Shown: piece by piece, positions 1 through 6,472 of the stretch
Layout of the letters: each line of letters starts with the position of its first letter
How positions within the stretch are numbered: position 1 is the first letter of the stretch
Origin: a virus
DNA: 29,846 bases
Reading direction: 5' to 3' (one strand)
IMG/VR virus record: IMGVR_UViG_3300037502_001990
Location: 1 to 29,846 of that record
Position numbers and translations under genes: made by a program
Notes under the pieces: generated by a model
What the model saw: the letters and a program-made list of their open reading frames with translations, nothing else
Database searches by the model: none
What the model was told of the DNA's origin: nothing

Positions 1-42
1 GTGCCGTCCCCTTCCCAATGCTCCCCCCCCTACAGCGCAGCG

Positions 43-489
43 TCATCGTGCGCGCCCACCTTTGCCGATCATGCGCGGCGGTTGTCCCGCGATGCGCCTG
101 CTGCCTTGCCTTGCGCGTGCTGACTTGCCGCCGTCCACCCGACCATGACACACGCGGCACAGGGTCACTAGGTTGTCCATGTCCAGCGCCGACGCCATGT
201 CATCAGCGGCCGGGGTCAGGTGATGCACGGACAGGCGCTCTGTGCTACCGCACATGCGGCATGCACCATCGCGCTGCACCACGCGGGAACGCACGGCCCG
301 CCACTCCGGTGTGTCATACAGGGCGCGGCGTGCCTTGCCCCGCTGCGTTAGCCCGGCCTTGCGCCCACGGTACGCGCGCCTCACTTCCTCGCGGTGCAGT
401 TCATCCGCGCGCTCGCACGGCGCACACCGCTGGGCAGTCATGCCCACCACCAGCGTGCCGCAGCCCAGGCATATGCGACCGTCAGGCAT
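43..489 (-). CDS. HNH endonuclease
   Basis: Small HNH nuclease of 148 aa, probably involved in genome packaging. The C-terminal half has the HNH core: a CRMC pair (C77, C80), the double histidine VHHLTP (H89, H90), the asparagine in DNLVTLC (N106) and a CRVCH knuckle (C111, C114, H115). An N-terminal CLGC/CAPC pair (C7, C10, C22, C25) suggests a second zinc site. The ATG at 489 overlaps the upstream gene by 8 nt and follows a GGGGTGG stretch; a GTG two codons earlier is the alternative. HNH proteins next to terminase genes are known to assist DNA cleavage by the packaging motor. If the map is circular, this gene lies directly upstream of TerS. Confidence 0.9.
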   Translation of the reverse strand: MPDGRICLGCGTLVVGMTAQRCAPCERADELHREEVRRAYRGRKAGLTQRGKARRALYDTPEWRAVRSRVVQRDGACRMCGSTERLSVHHLTPAADDMASALDMDNLVTLCRVCHGRVDGGKSARARQGSRRIAGQPPRMIGKGGRAR

Positions 490-694
490 CGCCACCCCGC
501 GCGTCGGCCATGTCCTCCAGGTCCTCCAAGTCGGCGCGCAGTATCGCCACGCGCTCGCGCAAGGCGTCCACCTCGTCCAGCAGCCATGTCATGTCATGCC
601 CTGTGACGTAGTAATAGATGTCGCCTTCGGTTGCGTCGGGGTCGTTGCGCCACTCATCCAGCCGTGCGCGTATGGCCTCTATGCGGTCAGGCAT
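482..694 (-). CDS. small coiled-coil protein, function unknown
   Basis: A 70-aa acidic protein. From about residue 38 it has leucines and charged residues in a heptad-like pattern (DEVDALRERVAILRADLEDL), which predicts a coiled coil and perhaps oligomerisation. The N-terminus has a short helix and a YYY patch. The ATG overlaps the stop of the upstream gene by 8 nt (ATGCCTGA), and its own stop overlaps the HNH start in the same way, so it is coupled at both ends. I do not recognise a family; similar small proteins are common in early regions of actinobacterial phages. Confidence 0.7.
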   Translation of the reverse strand: MPDRIEAIRARLDEWRNDPDATEGDIYYYVTGHDMTWLLDEVDALRERVAILRADLEDLEDMADARGGDA

Positions 695-1106
695 ACGTCA
701 CCGTTCGGCATCCGTCGCAGTAGTGCGCGCCCTCGGACGGCAGCCACATCAGCACCGCGCCGCAGTTCGGGCGGCGGCATGTGCGGCCGCTGTCCTGCGC
801 CGACGTATCGCGCTCGGTGGCGCTACCGCGCTCACCGGCCAGCCGGTCGCGCCGGGCGGCAAGGATGCACCCCAGCACCTCACCGGGACCGGGCGGCGAT
901 GCAGGGCCACCATCATCCTGCTGCGCGCGCGCGGTCCTTATCAGCGTGTCCACGCCCGCATCCAGGTCGGATACCTCCAGCCGGTCGGCGTGGGCCATGA
1001 TCGCCCGGCCTATCTCGTCCCGCATGGTGTCGCGCTTGCGCAGGGTGGGCCATACGCCCGCCACCCGCTGGATGCAGTCACGCACCTGCACACGCGCCAC
1101 CATCAC
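687..1106 (-). CDS. hypothetical protein with C-terminal zinc ribbon
   Basis: A 139-aa protein. The N-terminal two thirds is helical and charged, with no recognised domain. The last 35 residues hold a four-cysteine zinc ribbon: C-x4-C (CRRPNC), then about 14 residues, then C-x2-C (CDGC). The start is a GTG at 1106 in a 4-nt GTGA overlap with the upstream gene; the next in-frame ATG immediately follows. An internal ATG at 1028 lacks a ribosome site. Its neighbours, a helix-turn-helix/zinc-ribbon protein and HNH, suggest nucleic-acid binding, but this is inference. Confidence 0.65.
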   Translation of the reverse strand: MMVARVQVRDCIQRVAGVWPTLRKRDTMRDEIGRAIMAHADRLEVSDLDAGVDTLIRTARAQQDDGGPASPPGPGEVLGCILAARRDRLAGERGSATERDTSAQDSGRTCRRPNCGAVLMWLPSEGAHYCDGCRTVTYA

Positions 1107-1411
1107 GCCCTGGCCTCGCGGTACGCCTTGCGCCGACGCTTGTACGCGATGCAGGCGCAGGTGTTCTTGCCGCAGGTGTACGCAGTCGGGCGAGCGGGGC
1201 TACCGCACACCACGCACCTAACTGAATCCCGCGCGCGCGCGAGTTCATAGATGGCATCGGCGTCATACGCAACGCGGTACACAGCGCGGCCGCCTTCGTA
1301 CTGGAGCATGCGCCCATGCCGGTGCTGGCCCACCAGTCGGTAGGTGTGCCCGACGCTGGTACCCAACACCCGCGCGCACTCGGTGATAGTCAGGAAGTGA
1401 CGGCGCACCAT
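1103..1411 (-). CDS. helix-turn-helix DNA-binding protein with zinc ribbon
   Basis: A 102-aa protein. The N-terminus reads LTITECARVLGTSVGHTYRLV, a MerR/excisionase-type helix-turn-helix, followed by a short wing-like strand region. The C-terminus has a CVVC...CGKNTC cysteine cluster and a basic tail (KRRRKAYREARA). The start at 1411 is chosen because GGGAGGGGGG sits about 5 nt upstream; an upstream in-frame GTG at 1519 has no such signal. It is a plausible phage regulator or excisionase-like protein. It is the first gene after a 208-nt gap, so it may open a transcription unit. Confidence 0.75.
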   Translation of the reverse strand: MVRRHFLTITECARVLGTSVGHTYRLVGQHRHGRMLQYEGGRAVYRVAYDADAIYELARARDSVRCVVCGSPARPTAYTCGKNTCACIAYKRRRKAYREARA

Positions 1412-1619
1412 CGAACCCCCCTCCCACCCTGGGTTATCCCCAGCCGTGCGTCCGTTTACCGTCGCAGCACGTCCCGCGACCATTGCGCCGTCGTTATCCT
1501 TCACCCGGCGCGCAGTCACCGGCCGCCGCCCATTCCATTCGGGCAGCCGTTGGCCACCCCTCTAACGGACCCCACCGGCTGCGAACCGGCGTGCGCGGCA
1601 CCGTAGCACATGCCCACCA
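1412..1619. other. 208-nt intergenic gap between SSB and the HTH gene
   Basis: No convincing gene is seen on either strand. The minus strand carries the strong ribosome site for the gene ending at 1103, next to position 1411. A CCGG-loop-CCGG hairpin at 1573-1591 resembles a T-arm but no tRNA can be folded around it. I see no good -35/-10 pair, although the size of the gap in a genome of overlapping genes suggests a regulatory region. Confidence 0.5.
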
Positions 1620-2036
1620 CTAGAACGGGATGTCATCGGTGGCATCCGGCACGGGCTGAACCGGCGCGGGCGCGATGGGCAGGTCGTTGGCCGGTGCGTC
1701 CTCGCGGCCGCGTGGTGCGCCCAGCAGTTGCACATCATCGGCCAGCACTTCGATGGACTGGCGCTTGCCATCCTTCGATTCCCACTCGCGCCACGACAAG
1801 CGGCCGGTGATGCCGATGCGGTCGCCCTTGTCCAGCAGCCCGGCCAGCACCTCGGCCCTGCGGCCGAACGTGGTCACGTCCACATAGTTCGGCTGGTCCT
1901 CCCAGCGGTCGCCCACCTTGCGCTGCGTGGTGAAGGCCAGGCGGATTTTCAGCACCGCCGTGTTGCCTGCCGCCTTCAGTTCCGGCGTGCGCGCGCAGCG
2001 CCCCACCAGGTTTACGGTGTTCATGTCAGCCGCCAT
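1620..2036 (-). CDS. ssb: single-stranded DNA-binding protein
   Basis: SSB of 138 aa that coats single-stranded DNA during replication and recombination. The OB fold is clear: MNTVNLVGRCARTPELK at the N-terminus, then LAFTTQR, NYVDVTTFGRRAEVLAGLLDKGDRIGITG and the YxWREWxxKDGKRQ-type strand near residues 88-100. A Pro/Ala-rich linker leads to the acidic tip DDIPF, which in this family recruits partner proteins. The start is set by GGGGAGGGACACA just before ATG 2036. It overlaps the upstream gene by 11 nt. With the resolvase and annealing protein it makes up the phage's own DNA metabolism. Confidence 0.96.
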   Translation of the reverse strand: MAADMNTVNLVGRCARTPELKAAGNTAVLKIRLAFTTQRKVGDRWEDQPNYVDVTTFGRRAEVLAGLLDKGDRIGITGRLSWREWESKDGKRQSIEVLADDVQLLGAPRGREDAPANDLPIAPAPVQPVPDATDDIPF

Positions 2037-2367
2037 TGTGTCCCTCCCCGGTCACGGCGTCGGTTTCCTCATGCCACAGGGACCAACGCAACGTCAGTAC
2101 CCTCATGGCGGTTTCATCATCGCACGCTAGCGCATCGGCTAGCAGGCGCTCACGGTCGGCCCGTAGGTCCGTGGTCGGCAGCCCCGCGACGAACTGCCGC
2201 CACCCGATTATCTCCACGCACAGTTCCGGCATGACCTCCCAACCGTAGTGCGCGACCATGTGCCCGCTGAACCGCAGGCCGGTCGGCGTGTGCGTCCATA
2301 CGTTGCGCGCCCCGTCGTGCGTCCATGACTTGCGACGCTCGCGGCGACGGGGCACGCGCTTACCCAT
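2026..2367 (-). CDS. hypothetical protein
   Basis: A 113-aa protein without a recognised family. The N-terminus is very basic (GKRVPRRRERRKSW) and the C-terminus acidic. The middle has a WTHTPTGLRFSGHMVAHYGW segment rich in aromatics and histidine. The ATG at 2367 overlaps the stop of the upstream zinc-ribbon gene (ATGGGTAAG), and its end overlaps SSB. The reading frame stays open further upstream, but that part is low-complexity Arg/Pro/Ala and overlaps a better gene, so the short form is preferred. Confidence 0.65.
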   Translation of the reverse strand: MGKRVPRRRERRKSWTHDGARNVWTHTPTGLRFSGHMVAHYGWEVMPELCVEIIGWRQFVAGLPTTDLRADRERLLADALACDDETAMRVLTLRWSLWHEETDAVTGEGHNGG

Positions 2368-2569
2368 CACGACGCGGGCCGCAATGCGGGCAGGTGACGG
2401 GCATGAACGTGCCGAAGGCATCCGATCGCTGCCATAGGACCTGCTGGCCCCAGCACCAATGGCATGTGCGCGGCTCGGTGCGCATCCAGTCCCGCAGGGA
2501 ATCCGCCCCGCGCTGATGCGTTGCCGTACCTTCGGGGGACCATCCACGGGGGCACATGGTGTCGCCCAT
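2360..2569 (-). CDS. small zinc-ribbon protein
   Basis: A 69-aa protein with a CHWC knuckle near residue 36, about 18 residues further a VTCPHC knuckle, and a basic end (GPRRDG). This is a typical treble-clef or zinc-ribbon spacing. The ATG at 2569 follows the resolvase stop by one nucleotide (TAGCATG), so translation is probably coupled; an ATG four codons later is also possible. Function is unknown. Its place between resolvase and SSB suggests a DNA-related role by context only. Confidence 0.65.
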   Translation of the reverse strand: MGDTMCPRGWSPEGTATHQRGADSLRDWMRTEPRTCHWCWGQQVLWQRSDAFGTFMPVTCPHCGPRRDG

Positions 2570-2570
2570 G

Positions 2571-3128
2571 CTAGTCCTGCCCCGCGACGGCGTGGACACT
2601 CTGCTGCCGGTCGGCCCATGCGATGCACAGCGCGTCGGCCACGTCCTGCCGCATGTCATCCAGGCCCGGCACGGTGACGTAGGTGCGACCGCGCCGGATG
2701 ATGTCGCCCGCGCACGCCCTTACCGCGTCCTTGCCAGCAATGCCCGACAGGTTGCACGCGCGCTTCCACTCCGCAGGCGTCGGCCGCCATAGCCCGGCCG
2801 TGTCGTAGCGATACGCCAGCACCCCAGCGACGACGCCCGCAGCGTTGGCCACGGCCAGCATGGACTGGACCCCGCGCCCACCGCCTACGCGCTCCACCGC
2901 GATCTGCACCGGCCGCACGTCGGCCGTGTCCAACTTGCCCGCCACGGTCTGCACCGCCATGACCGCCTCGCACTCCAACTGCTGGCCGCGTGCGAACGGC
3001 ACCCACCCGGCCGATGCCACGGCCCCGGTGTCCACTACGATGGCGGCGTACCCCATGCCGGTGGTCTGCACGTCGCAGCCCAGGTAGCACGGACGGCGGC
3101 TCAGTTCGATCATGTCGCGCGTCGTCAT
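2571..3128 (-). CDS. RuvC-like Holliday junction resolvase
   Basis: A 185-aa protein with an RNase H-like RuvC layout: first strand LGCDVQTTGMGYAAI with D19, then IAVERVGGGRG with E79, then the C-terminal helix DDMRQDVADALCIAW with D162 and D165. These match the four acidic metal ligands of RuvC-type nucleases. Such phage enzymes resolve branched DNA before packaging. The ATG at 3128 is chosen because it makes a 4-nt ATGA overlap with the upstream gene; an ATG five codons earlier lacks a well-placed ribosome site. The assignment rests on motif order, since overall similarity cannot be scored here. Confidence 0.8.
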   Translation of the reverse strand: MTTRDMIELSRRPCYLGCDVQTTGMGYAAIVVDTGAVASAGWVPFARGQQLECEAVMAVQTVAGKLDTADVRPVQIAVERVGGGRGVQSMLAVANAAGVVAGVLAYRYDTAGLWRPTPAEWKRACNLSGIAGKDAVRACAGDIIRRGRTYVTVPGLDDMRQDVADALCIAWADRQQSVHAVAGQD

Positions 3129-3361
3129 CGGTAGCCCACCCATGCACGCAGCCGCGCCACCTCACGTTCCAGCAGCGCCGCGCGTGCCTGTGTTGCCAGG
3201 CGTACCGCGTGCGCGTGCCGGTACTGCGCCAGCGCAGCGTCACGTTCCGCGATCAGCGCCCGCATGTCGGCCACGGCCTCACCGCCGTTTAGGTAGCCGC
3301 TCACATGCTCGGGCGTGCCGTCCAGCCGTATGCGGATGCGGTCGGCTATGTCCTCGGTCAT
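3125..3361 (-). CDS. small helical protein, function unknown
   Basis: A 78-aa protein. The N-terminus (MTEDIADRIRIRLDGTPEHVSGYLNGGEAVADMRALIAERD) is followed by an alanine- and arginine-rich helix with coiled-coil character (LATQARAALLEREVARLRAW). The ATG at 3361 sits in an ATGA overlap with the upstream gene, which argues against the ATG 11 codons earlier. No family is recognised. Small proteins of this style, with a short acidic head and a coiled coil, are common in early regions of actinobacterial phages. Confidence 0.65.
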   Translation of the reverse strand: MTEDIADRIRIRLDGTPEHVSGYLNGGEAVADMRALIAERDAALAQYRHAHAVRLATQARAALLEREVARLRAWVGYR

Positions 3362-3597
3362 GCTGGCCGCCTTTCCCACTTGCACGATGGGCACGGGCTA
3401 CCGGCGTGGATTAGGTCGGCGCACGCCGGGCACCGCATCAGGTCATCACCGGCCGCGACGTGACCGCGCACCGTGGGCAGCGTATTGCAGCCGCAGGTGT
3501 CGCACGGTGTCGCCCAGCCGACGCGCTGCCAACACGGGAACTCGCACGACCGATGGCAGCGGCAGCCCGTGGGCCGCGTCAGTATGTGGCCGGTCAT
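3358..3597 (-). CDS. cysteine-rich zinc-ribbon protein
   Basis: A 79-aa protein with about ten cysteines in pairs: CRCHRSC, a single Cys in FPCW, CDTCGC, CPAC and CPSC. The last two pairs, separated by about 10 residues, form a rubredoxin-like knuckle set; the earlier ones may bind a second zinc. The ATG at 3597 lies in an ATGA overlap with the Rpf-like gene upstream. The function is unknown; zinc-mediated folding is inferred from the cysteine pattern only. Confidence 0.65.
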   Translation of the reverse strand: MTGHILTRPTGCRCHRSCEFPCWQRVGWATPCDTCGCNTLPTVRGHVAAGDDLMRCPACADLIHAGSPCPSCKWERRPA

Positions 3598-4142
3598 CCG
3601 AAGCACCGCCACGCGCCCCATGCCGTGATGCCGAAACGGTCCCGAATCGCATCGCTGACCAGAATGGTTTCCCACTTGTCGCCGCTAAACACGGCGTAGG
3701 GCGAACCGGCCGCCAGCCAGGTGCCGCGATACAGGCCCACGCCGCCGCCCCATGTCGGGCCGGGGTGGTCCCACCGCACGCCGTCCCCGTACTTCGACGG
3801 CCCCGGCTGCTCGCACCGGCCCAGCCGCACGAAGCCCTGCCAGTCAGGGACACGCGCCTGCACATCCGCGCGCGTGGGGTTCGGCGGGAATCGCAGCCGC
3901 GCACGGGCGGCAAGGCACGCGGCGCGCGACACCTTGCCGGGCGTTGCCTTGACCGGGTGCGCCGCACATGGGCGCGGGTTCTCGGCGGCCGCGACGGGGG
4001 CGAACCCTAGCGCCGCCCCCATCGCAATGGCCACCGCCAGGCGGTCCCGATGGCCCCGCAGCCTGGTGACGGGTGAAGGGAGCGACCGGGGCAGCCGCGC
4101 CCCGGTCTTTCCTGCCTCGCGCTCGGTTTCCTCACGCATCAT
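3594..4142 (-). CDS. secreted Rpf/transglycosylase-like muralytic protein
   Basis: A 182-aa protein with a basic N-terminus, a hydrophobic segment at 35-53 ending in APVAAAEN (a signal peptide with an AxA-type site), and a C-terminal domain at about 100-182. That domain resembles the resuscitation-promoting-factor/transglycosylase fold: WQGFVRLGRCEQPG (candidate catalytic E111), GGGVGLYRGTWLAAG, and the closing ITAWGAWRCFG. C110 and C180 could form the family disulfide. Such enzymes cut the glycan of actinobacterial peptidoglycan. The ATG at 4142 is preceded by GGGAGGGGCTAGGC. It lies in the early block rather than with the endolysin, directly after a 25-aa membrane peptide. Confidence 0.75.
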   Translation of the reverse strand: MMREETEREAGKTGARLPRSLPSPVTRLRGHRDRLAVAIAMGAALGFAPVAAAENPRPCAAHPVKATPGKVSRAACLAARARLRFPPNPTRADVQARVPDWQGFVRLGRCEQPGPSKYGDGVRWDHPGPTWGGGVGLYRGTWLAAGSPYAVFSGDKWETILVSDAIRDRFGITAWGAWRCFG

Positions 4143-4144
4143 GC

Positions 4145-4222
4145 CTAGCCCCTCCCGCCTGCCACGGCCAGCCACACCATGACGATGGCCAGCATGAGTA
4201 TCAACAGCCCCAGCGGTTCCAT
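4145..4222 (-). CDS. 25-aa single-pass membrane peptide
   Basis: A 25-codon reading frame begins in a TAATG overlap with the gene upstream, 8 nt after GGAGGGGA, and stops 2 nt before the Rpf-like gene. The product is MEPLGLLILM, then a run of Leu/Ala/Ile/Val/Met to about residue 21, then AGGRG. This is one transmembrane helix with a short charged tail. Its tight fit between two genes, strong ribosome site and hydrophobic content support it as real. It could be a holin-like or spanin-like helper for the neighbouring lysozyme, but that is inference. Confidence 0.65.
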   Translation of the reverse strand: MEPLGLLILMLAIVMVWLAVAGGRG

Positions 4223-4488
4223 TAGTCCATCCCCTCCCGTACGTCGTCAGCCAGCATTAGGTACGCGCATGCGTCTACGAGGTCATCGCGGTTTATCCTG
4301 CCGCTGGCGCGTACCAGTTTCATGCCCGCCAGCATCAGGGCCACGGTGTCGGCCGGGATGGTGTCCATGCCCAGCAGTTCCGCCCACACCGCACCGATGG
4401 CGGCCAGGTTGTCGGCGGCGTCCCCGTAGTCGGCCTGCCGGTCGCGGTATGCCATCAGCGCGGCGTCAGCACCTAGCCGGGCACTCAC
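4222..4488 (-). CDS. DUF6378-like phage protein (MazG-like fold possible)
   Basis: An 88-aa helical protein with the pattern of DUF6378: YRDRQADYGDAADNLAAIGAVWAELLG, then DTVALMLAGMKLVRASG, then RDDLVDACAYLMLADDV. Conserved Tyr-Gly, Asn, Lys-Arg and Asp-Asp positions resemble the acidic face of nucleotide pyrophosphohydrolases, although enzyme activity for this family is not known to me. The start is a GTG in a GTGA overlap with the gene upstream; an ATG ten codons earlier is possible but lies inside that gene. It ends in TAATG, which starts the 25-aa membrane peptide. Confidence 0.75.
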   Translation of the reverse strand: MSARLGADAALMAYRDRQADYGDAADNLAAIGAVWAELLGMDTIPADTVALMLAGMKLVRASGRINRDDLVDACAYLMLADDVREGMD

Positions 4489-4760
4489 GATGCCACCGCC
4501 TCGGTGCTGCCCTTCCACAAGGACCGGACCACCGCCACCGGCTCGCCCGTCAGCCGTGACACCACCTCCAGCGCCTCGCGCTCGGTCAGCCCGATGTCAA
4601 TGGCCCGGCGCACGCGCGCGGCGATGGTCGGCGGCCGGTATTCGTTCACCGACGTGCCGCGCCGGGCGTACGTCCGACGGCAGCGCGGGTGCCCACAGGT
4701 AACGCGGCGCGCGCTCGGGCTGGGGATGGGCTGACCGCACACGGCGCACGGCCCGCCCAT
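4485..4760 (-). CDS. zinc-finger protein with C-terminal helical region
   Basis: A 91-aa protein. The N-terminus has CAVC, then 13 residues, then CGHPRC followed by RRTYARR. This C-x2-C/C-x4-C ribbon is frequent in phage proteins. The C-terminal half (PTIAARVRRAIDIGLTEREALEVVSRLTGEPVAVVRSLW) looks like a helix-turn-helix with a helix, a Gly-Leu turn and a recognition-like helix. DNA binding is plausible. The ATG at 4760 shares its A with the stop of a 30-aa membrane peptide; an ATG five codons earlier lacks a ribosome site. Confidence 0.65.
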   Translation of the reverse strand: MGGPCAVCGQPIPSPSARRVTCGHPRCRRTYARRGTSVNEYRPPTIAARVRRAIDIGLTEREALEVVSRLTGEPVAVVRSLWKGSTEAVAS

Positions 4761-4852
4761 CACGAAACCGCCCATAGGACGAGGACCACCACCAGCAGCG
4801 CGATGATGCCCACGCCCATGACGAACGCGGCAGCGTCCACGGCCTTACGCAT
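4760..4852 (-). CDS. 30-aa single-pass membrane peptide
   Basis: A 30-codon reading frame starts within the last codons of the methyltransferase (8-nt overlap) after a GGGGGTG stretch, and its stop shares a base with the next start. The product begins MRKAVDAAAF and continues with an almost uninterrupted Val/Leu/Ile/Gly stretch to VLVLWAVS. That is one transmembrane helix with a positively charged N-terminus, so an N-in orientation is likely. It is the second such peptide within 700 nt. Function is unknown; holin-like or membrane-stress roles are possible. Confidence 0.6.
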   Translation of the reverse strand: MRKAVDAAAFVMGVGIIALLVVVLVLWAVS

Positions 4853-5759
4853 CACGCACCCCCATCATGCGCGCCAACTGGTGCCCAACGTATTCGGCCA
4901 CCTGGGGGACCACGGCGTTACCTAGCGCGCGCAATCTGTCCACCCGGTTGGGAACCCCATCAGCCACTCTACCCACGTCGGGTTCAGGCGGCCATTGTCT
5001 GCGCTCACGACTTGCGAGAGATAGACCTGTTTCCCTCGTTGCATCCTGCGTTGCGTTACCCCGCTGGACAAGTTGCCGCGATCCCGAACGTCGTTCGCTT
5101 GCGGCGTAGGCCATAGCCTCGCTGTCTCGGCTGCCACATGGTCCGGCAGCGTCGGCGTGCCCTTTGAGCCCGGCCGGTTGCGCCAACTCGCCGCCGACAG
5201 TCCTATGTGATCGCGGGCCGCTGGTGTCCTCCATAGGGTTGGGCCACCCGTTGATGTCCCCGCCCGTGGCAACTTCGTATGGTGCAGCGATAACGAAAAC
5301 GCGGTCGCGGCGGTGAGGTGCGCCGACGGCTGCCGCCGGTATGCAATCCCATTCCGCGTCATACCCGCACGCGGCCAGTCCACCGATGACGTCATCGAAT
5401 CCGGCAGTAAAGAGACCTGGGACGTTCTCCAGCAACACGCCTCGGGGTCGTAGTGCGCGAATGATGTTTTCAACATGCGGCCACAGCCACCTCTCGTCGT
5501 CTTGTGCATTGCGCCGCCCGGCGTAACTGACCGGCTGGCATGGGAAACCGGCGGTAAGCACGTCCACGCGCTCCACATCGTCCGGCAGGTTCGTAGCGTC
5601 GTCGTAAATGGGCACGCCCGGCCAATGCTTCGCCAGCACGCGCTGGCAATACTCGTCACGCTCGCACATCCATGCGACGCGGAACCCAGCGCGCTCCAAG
5701 CCCAGATCTATGCCCCCGATGCCGGTGAACAGGGAACCGACGCTGGGGCTAGTCAGCAT
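4845..5759 (-). CDS. C5 cytosine-specific DNA methyltransferase
   Basis: A 304-aa DNA (cytosine-5-)-methyltransferase. It has motif I SLFTGIGGIDLGLERAG, the catalytic GFPCQPVS with C75 (motif IV), LLENVPG (motif VI, E112), APHRRDRVF (motif VIII) and ALGNAVVPQVAEYVG (motif X). Residues about 165-270 form the target-recognition region. The ATG at 5759 follows a GTG one codon earlier and overlaps the upstream gene. The phage probably uses it to protect its DNA from host restriction. Oddly, an overlapping frame from about 5240 to 4922 also reads like the C-terminal part of a related methyltransferase class (see findings). Confidence 0.95.
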   Translation of the reverse strand: MLTSPSVGSLFTGIGGIDLGLERAGFRVAWMCERDEYCQRVLAKHWPGVPIYDDATNLPDDVERVDVLTAGFPCQPVSYAGRRNAQDDERWLWPHVENIIRALRPRGVLLENVPGLFTAGFDDVIGGLAACGYDAEWDCIPAAAVGAPHRRDRVFVIAAPYEVATGGDINGWPNPMEDTSGPRSHRTVGGELAQPAGLKGHADAAGPCGSRDSEAMAYAASERRSGSRQLVQRGNATQDATRETGLSLASRERRQWPPEPDVGRVADGVPNRVDRLRALGNAVVPQVAEYVGHQLARMMGVRDA

Positions 5760-6168
5760 CACGCGGCACGATGGTCAGGGACGGCGTGGGCTGCGGCTCG
5801 TACACGATGGCCTCAAAGGGGACACCGTGCGCGGCAAGCGCGGCGGCGTTGGCCCGCAGGTCGGACACCTTCGGCCGCGTCCACGTCGTCACCTGTTCGG
5901 TGAGGCCCAGCCCGGCGATGGCCTCGCGGTACTTTTCCAGCCCGTCCTCGCGCACGCGCATGGATGGCCGACGCGCAGGCGGGGCCATGACGACCCAGCC
6001 CAGCGGCCCGGCGTCCACGGCCTCGCCCATTGTCATGGTGGCTACCAGGCTGCCGCGCAGTTCATCCGCGCGCCGTGTCAGTCGGGCCAGTTCGTCCTCG
6101 GCCTCCAGCCGCGCCAGTTCCACCTGTGCGAACTCGCGCGCCATACGCTCGCGGTCGTCGCTACTCAT
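5749..6168 (-). CDS. hypothetical protein with N-terminal coiled coil
   Basis: A 139-aa protein. Residues 1-40 are a charged coiled coil (MAREFAQVELARLEAEDELARLTRRADELR). Then follows a GPLGWVVMAP strand region and a C-terminal half ending VPFEAIVYEPQPTPSLTIVPRD. The overall shape, a coiled coil followed by a small domain ending in a proline-rich strand, resembles Gp157-type or Mu Gam-like early phage proteins, but I cannot assign a family. The start at 6168 is fixed by GGAGGAACGC directly upstream. A much longer open frame upstream is low-complexity and is rejected. It overlaps the methyltransferase start. Confidence 0.7.
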   Translation of the reverse strand: MSSDDRERMAREFAQVELARLEAEDELARLTRRADELRGSLVATMTMGEAVDAGPLGWVVMAPPARRPSMRVREDGLEKYREAIAGLGLTEQVTTWTRPKVSDLRANAAALAAHGVPFEAIVYEPQPTPSLTIVPRDAD

Positions 6169-6472
6169 GCGTTCCTCCCAGCATGTCGGCCAGCACGTCA
6201 GCCCCGGCCTCGTCGTCGTGCGCGTGCGTGCAGTCCTCGCACCACTCGCCAGGGTGCGCCATGAACCGGCGCGCGATGGTCTGATGCGTGAAGGCGCACA
6301 CAGCGCCGTGCGTGTCGCACAGCAGGGACCAGCGCCCGGCGTCGGTGTCCATGTCGGCCGCCTTGCCGTCCAGCAGGACGATGGCGGCCCCCGTGGTCTT
6401 TGCAACCCGGTGCGTCCGGTATCCGGTGTACCCCTGCGGGCCGGGCGTGTAGGTGATGGCGGGGACGCTCAC
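6161..6472 (-). CDS. hypothetical cysteine/histidine-containing protein
   Basis: A 103-aa protein. It opens with PAITYTPGPQGYTGYRTHRV and has a metal-binding style segment, WSLLCDTHGAVCAFTHQTIA...PGEWCEDC, giving C-x7-C plus C-x2-C and several histidines. A short acidic tail follows (HDDEAGADVLADMLGG). The start is a GTG at 6472, in a GTGA overlap with the upstream gene, after AGGTGGGCGC. The pattern of a Cys/His pair, an arginine helix and a WCxxC pair is one I have seen in unnamed proteins of actinobacterial phages and plasmids; no function is known to me. Confidence 0.7.
   Translation of the reverse strand: MSVPAITYTPGPQGYTGYRTHRVAKTTGAAIVLLDGKAADMDTDAGRWSLLCDTHGAVCAFTHQTIARRFMAHPGEWCEDCTHAHDDEAGADVLADMLGGTHE

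Noticed and set aside
1-42. Direct terminal repeats at the window ends
   Set aside because: The first and last 40 bases share no obvious repeat, so terminal redundancy cannot be shown from this sequence.
1573-1591. T-arm-like hairpin (CCGG with a TTCGCAG loop) on the minus strand, suggesting a tRNA
   Set aside because: The conserved A in the loop is replaced by C, and there is no matching acceptor or anticodon arm in the flanking 80 nt on either strand.
2368-2628. Upstream extension of the 113-aa gene to 200 aa
   Set aside because: The added part is low-complexity Arg/Pro/Ala and overlaps the better supported zinc-ribbon gene in another frame.
6169-6405. Upstream extension of the 139-aa coiled-coil gene
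   Set aside because: It overlaps the 103-aa gene in another frame and reads as low-complexity Arg/Thr/Pro; a strong ribosome site marks the start at 6168.
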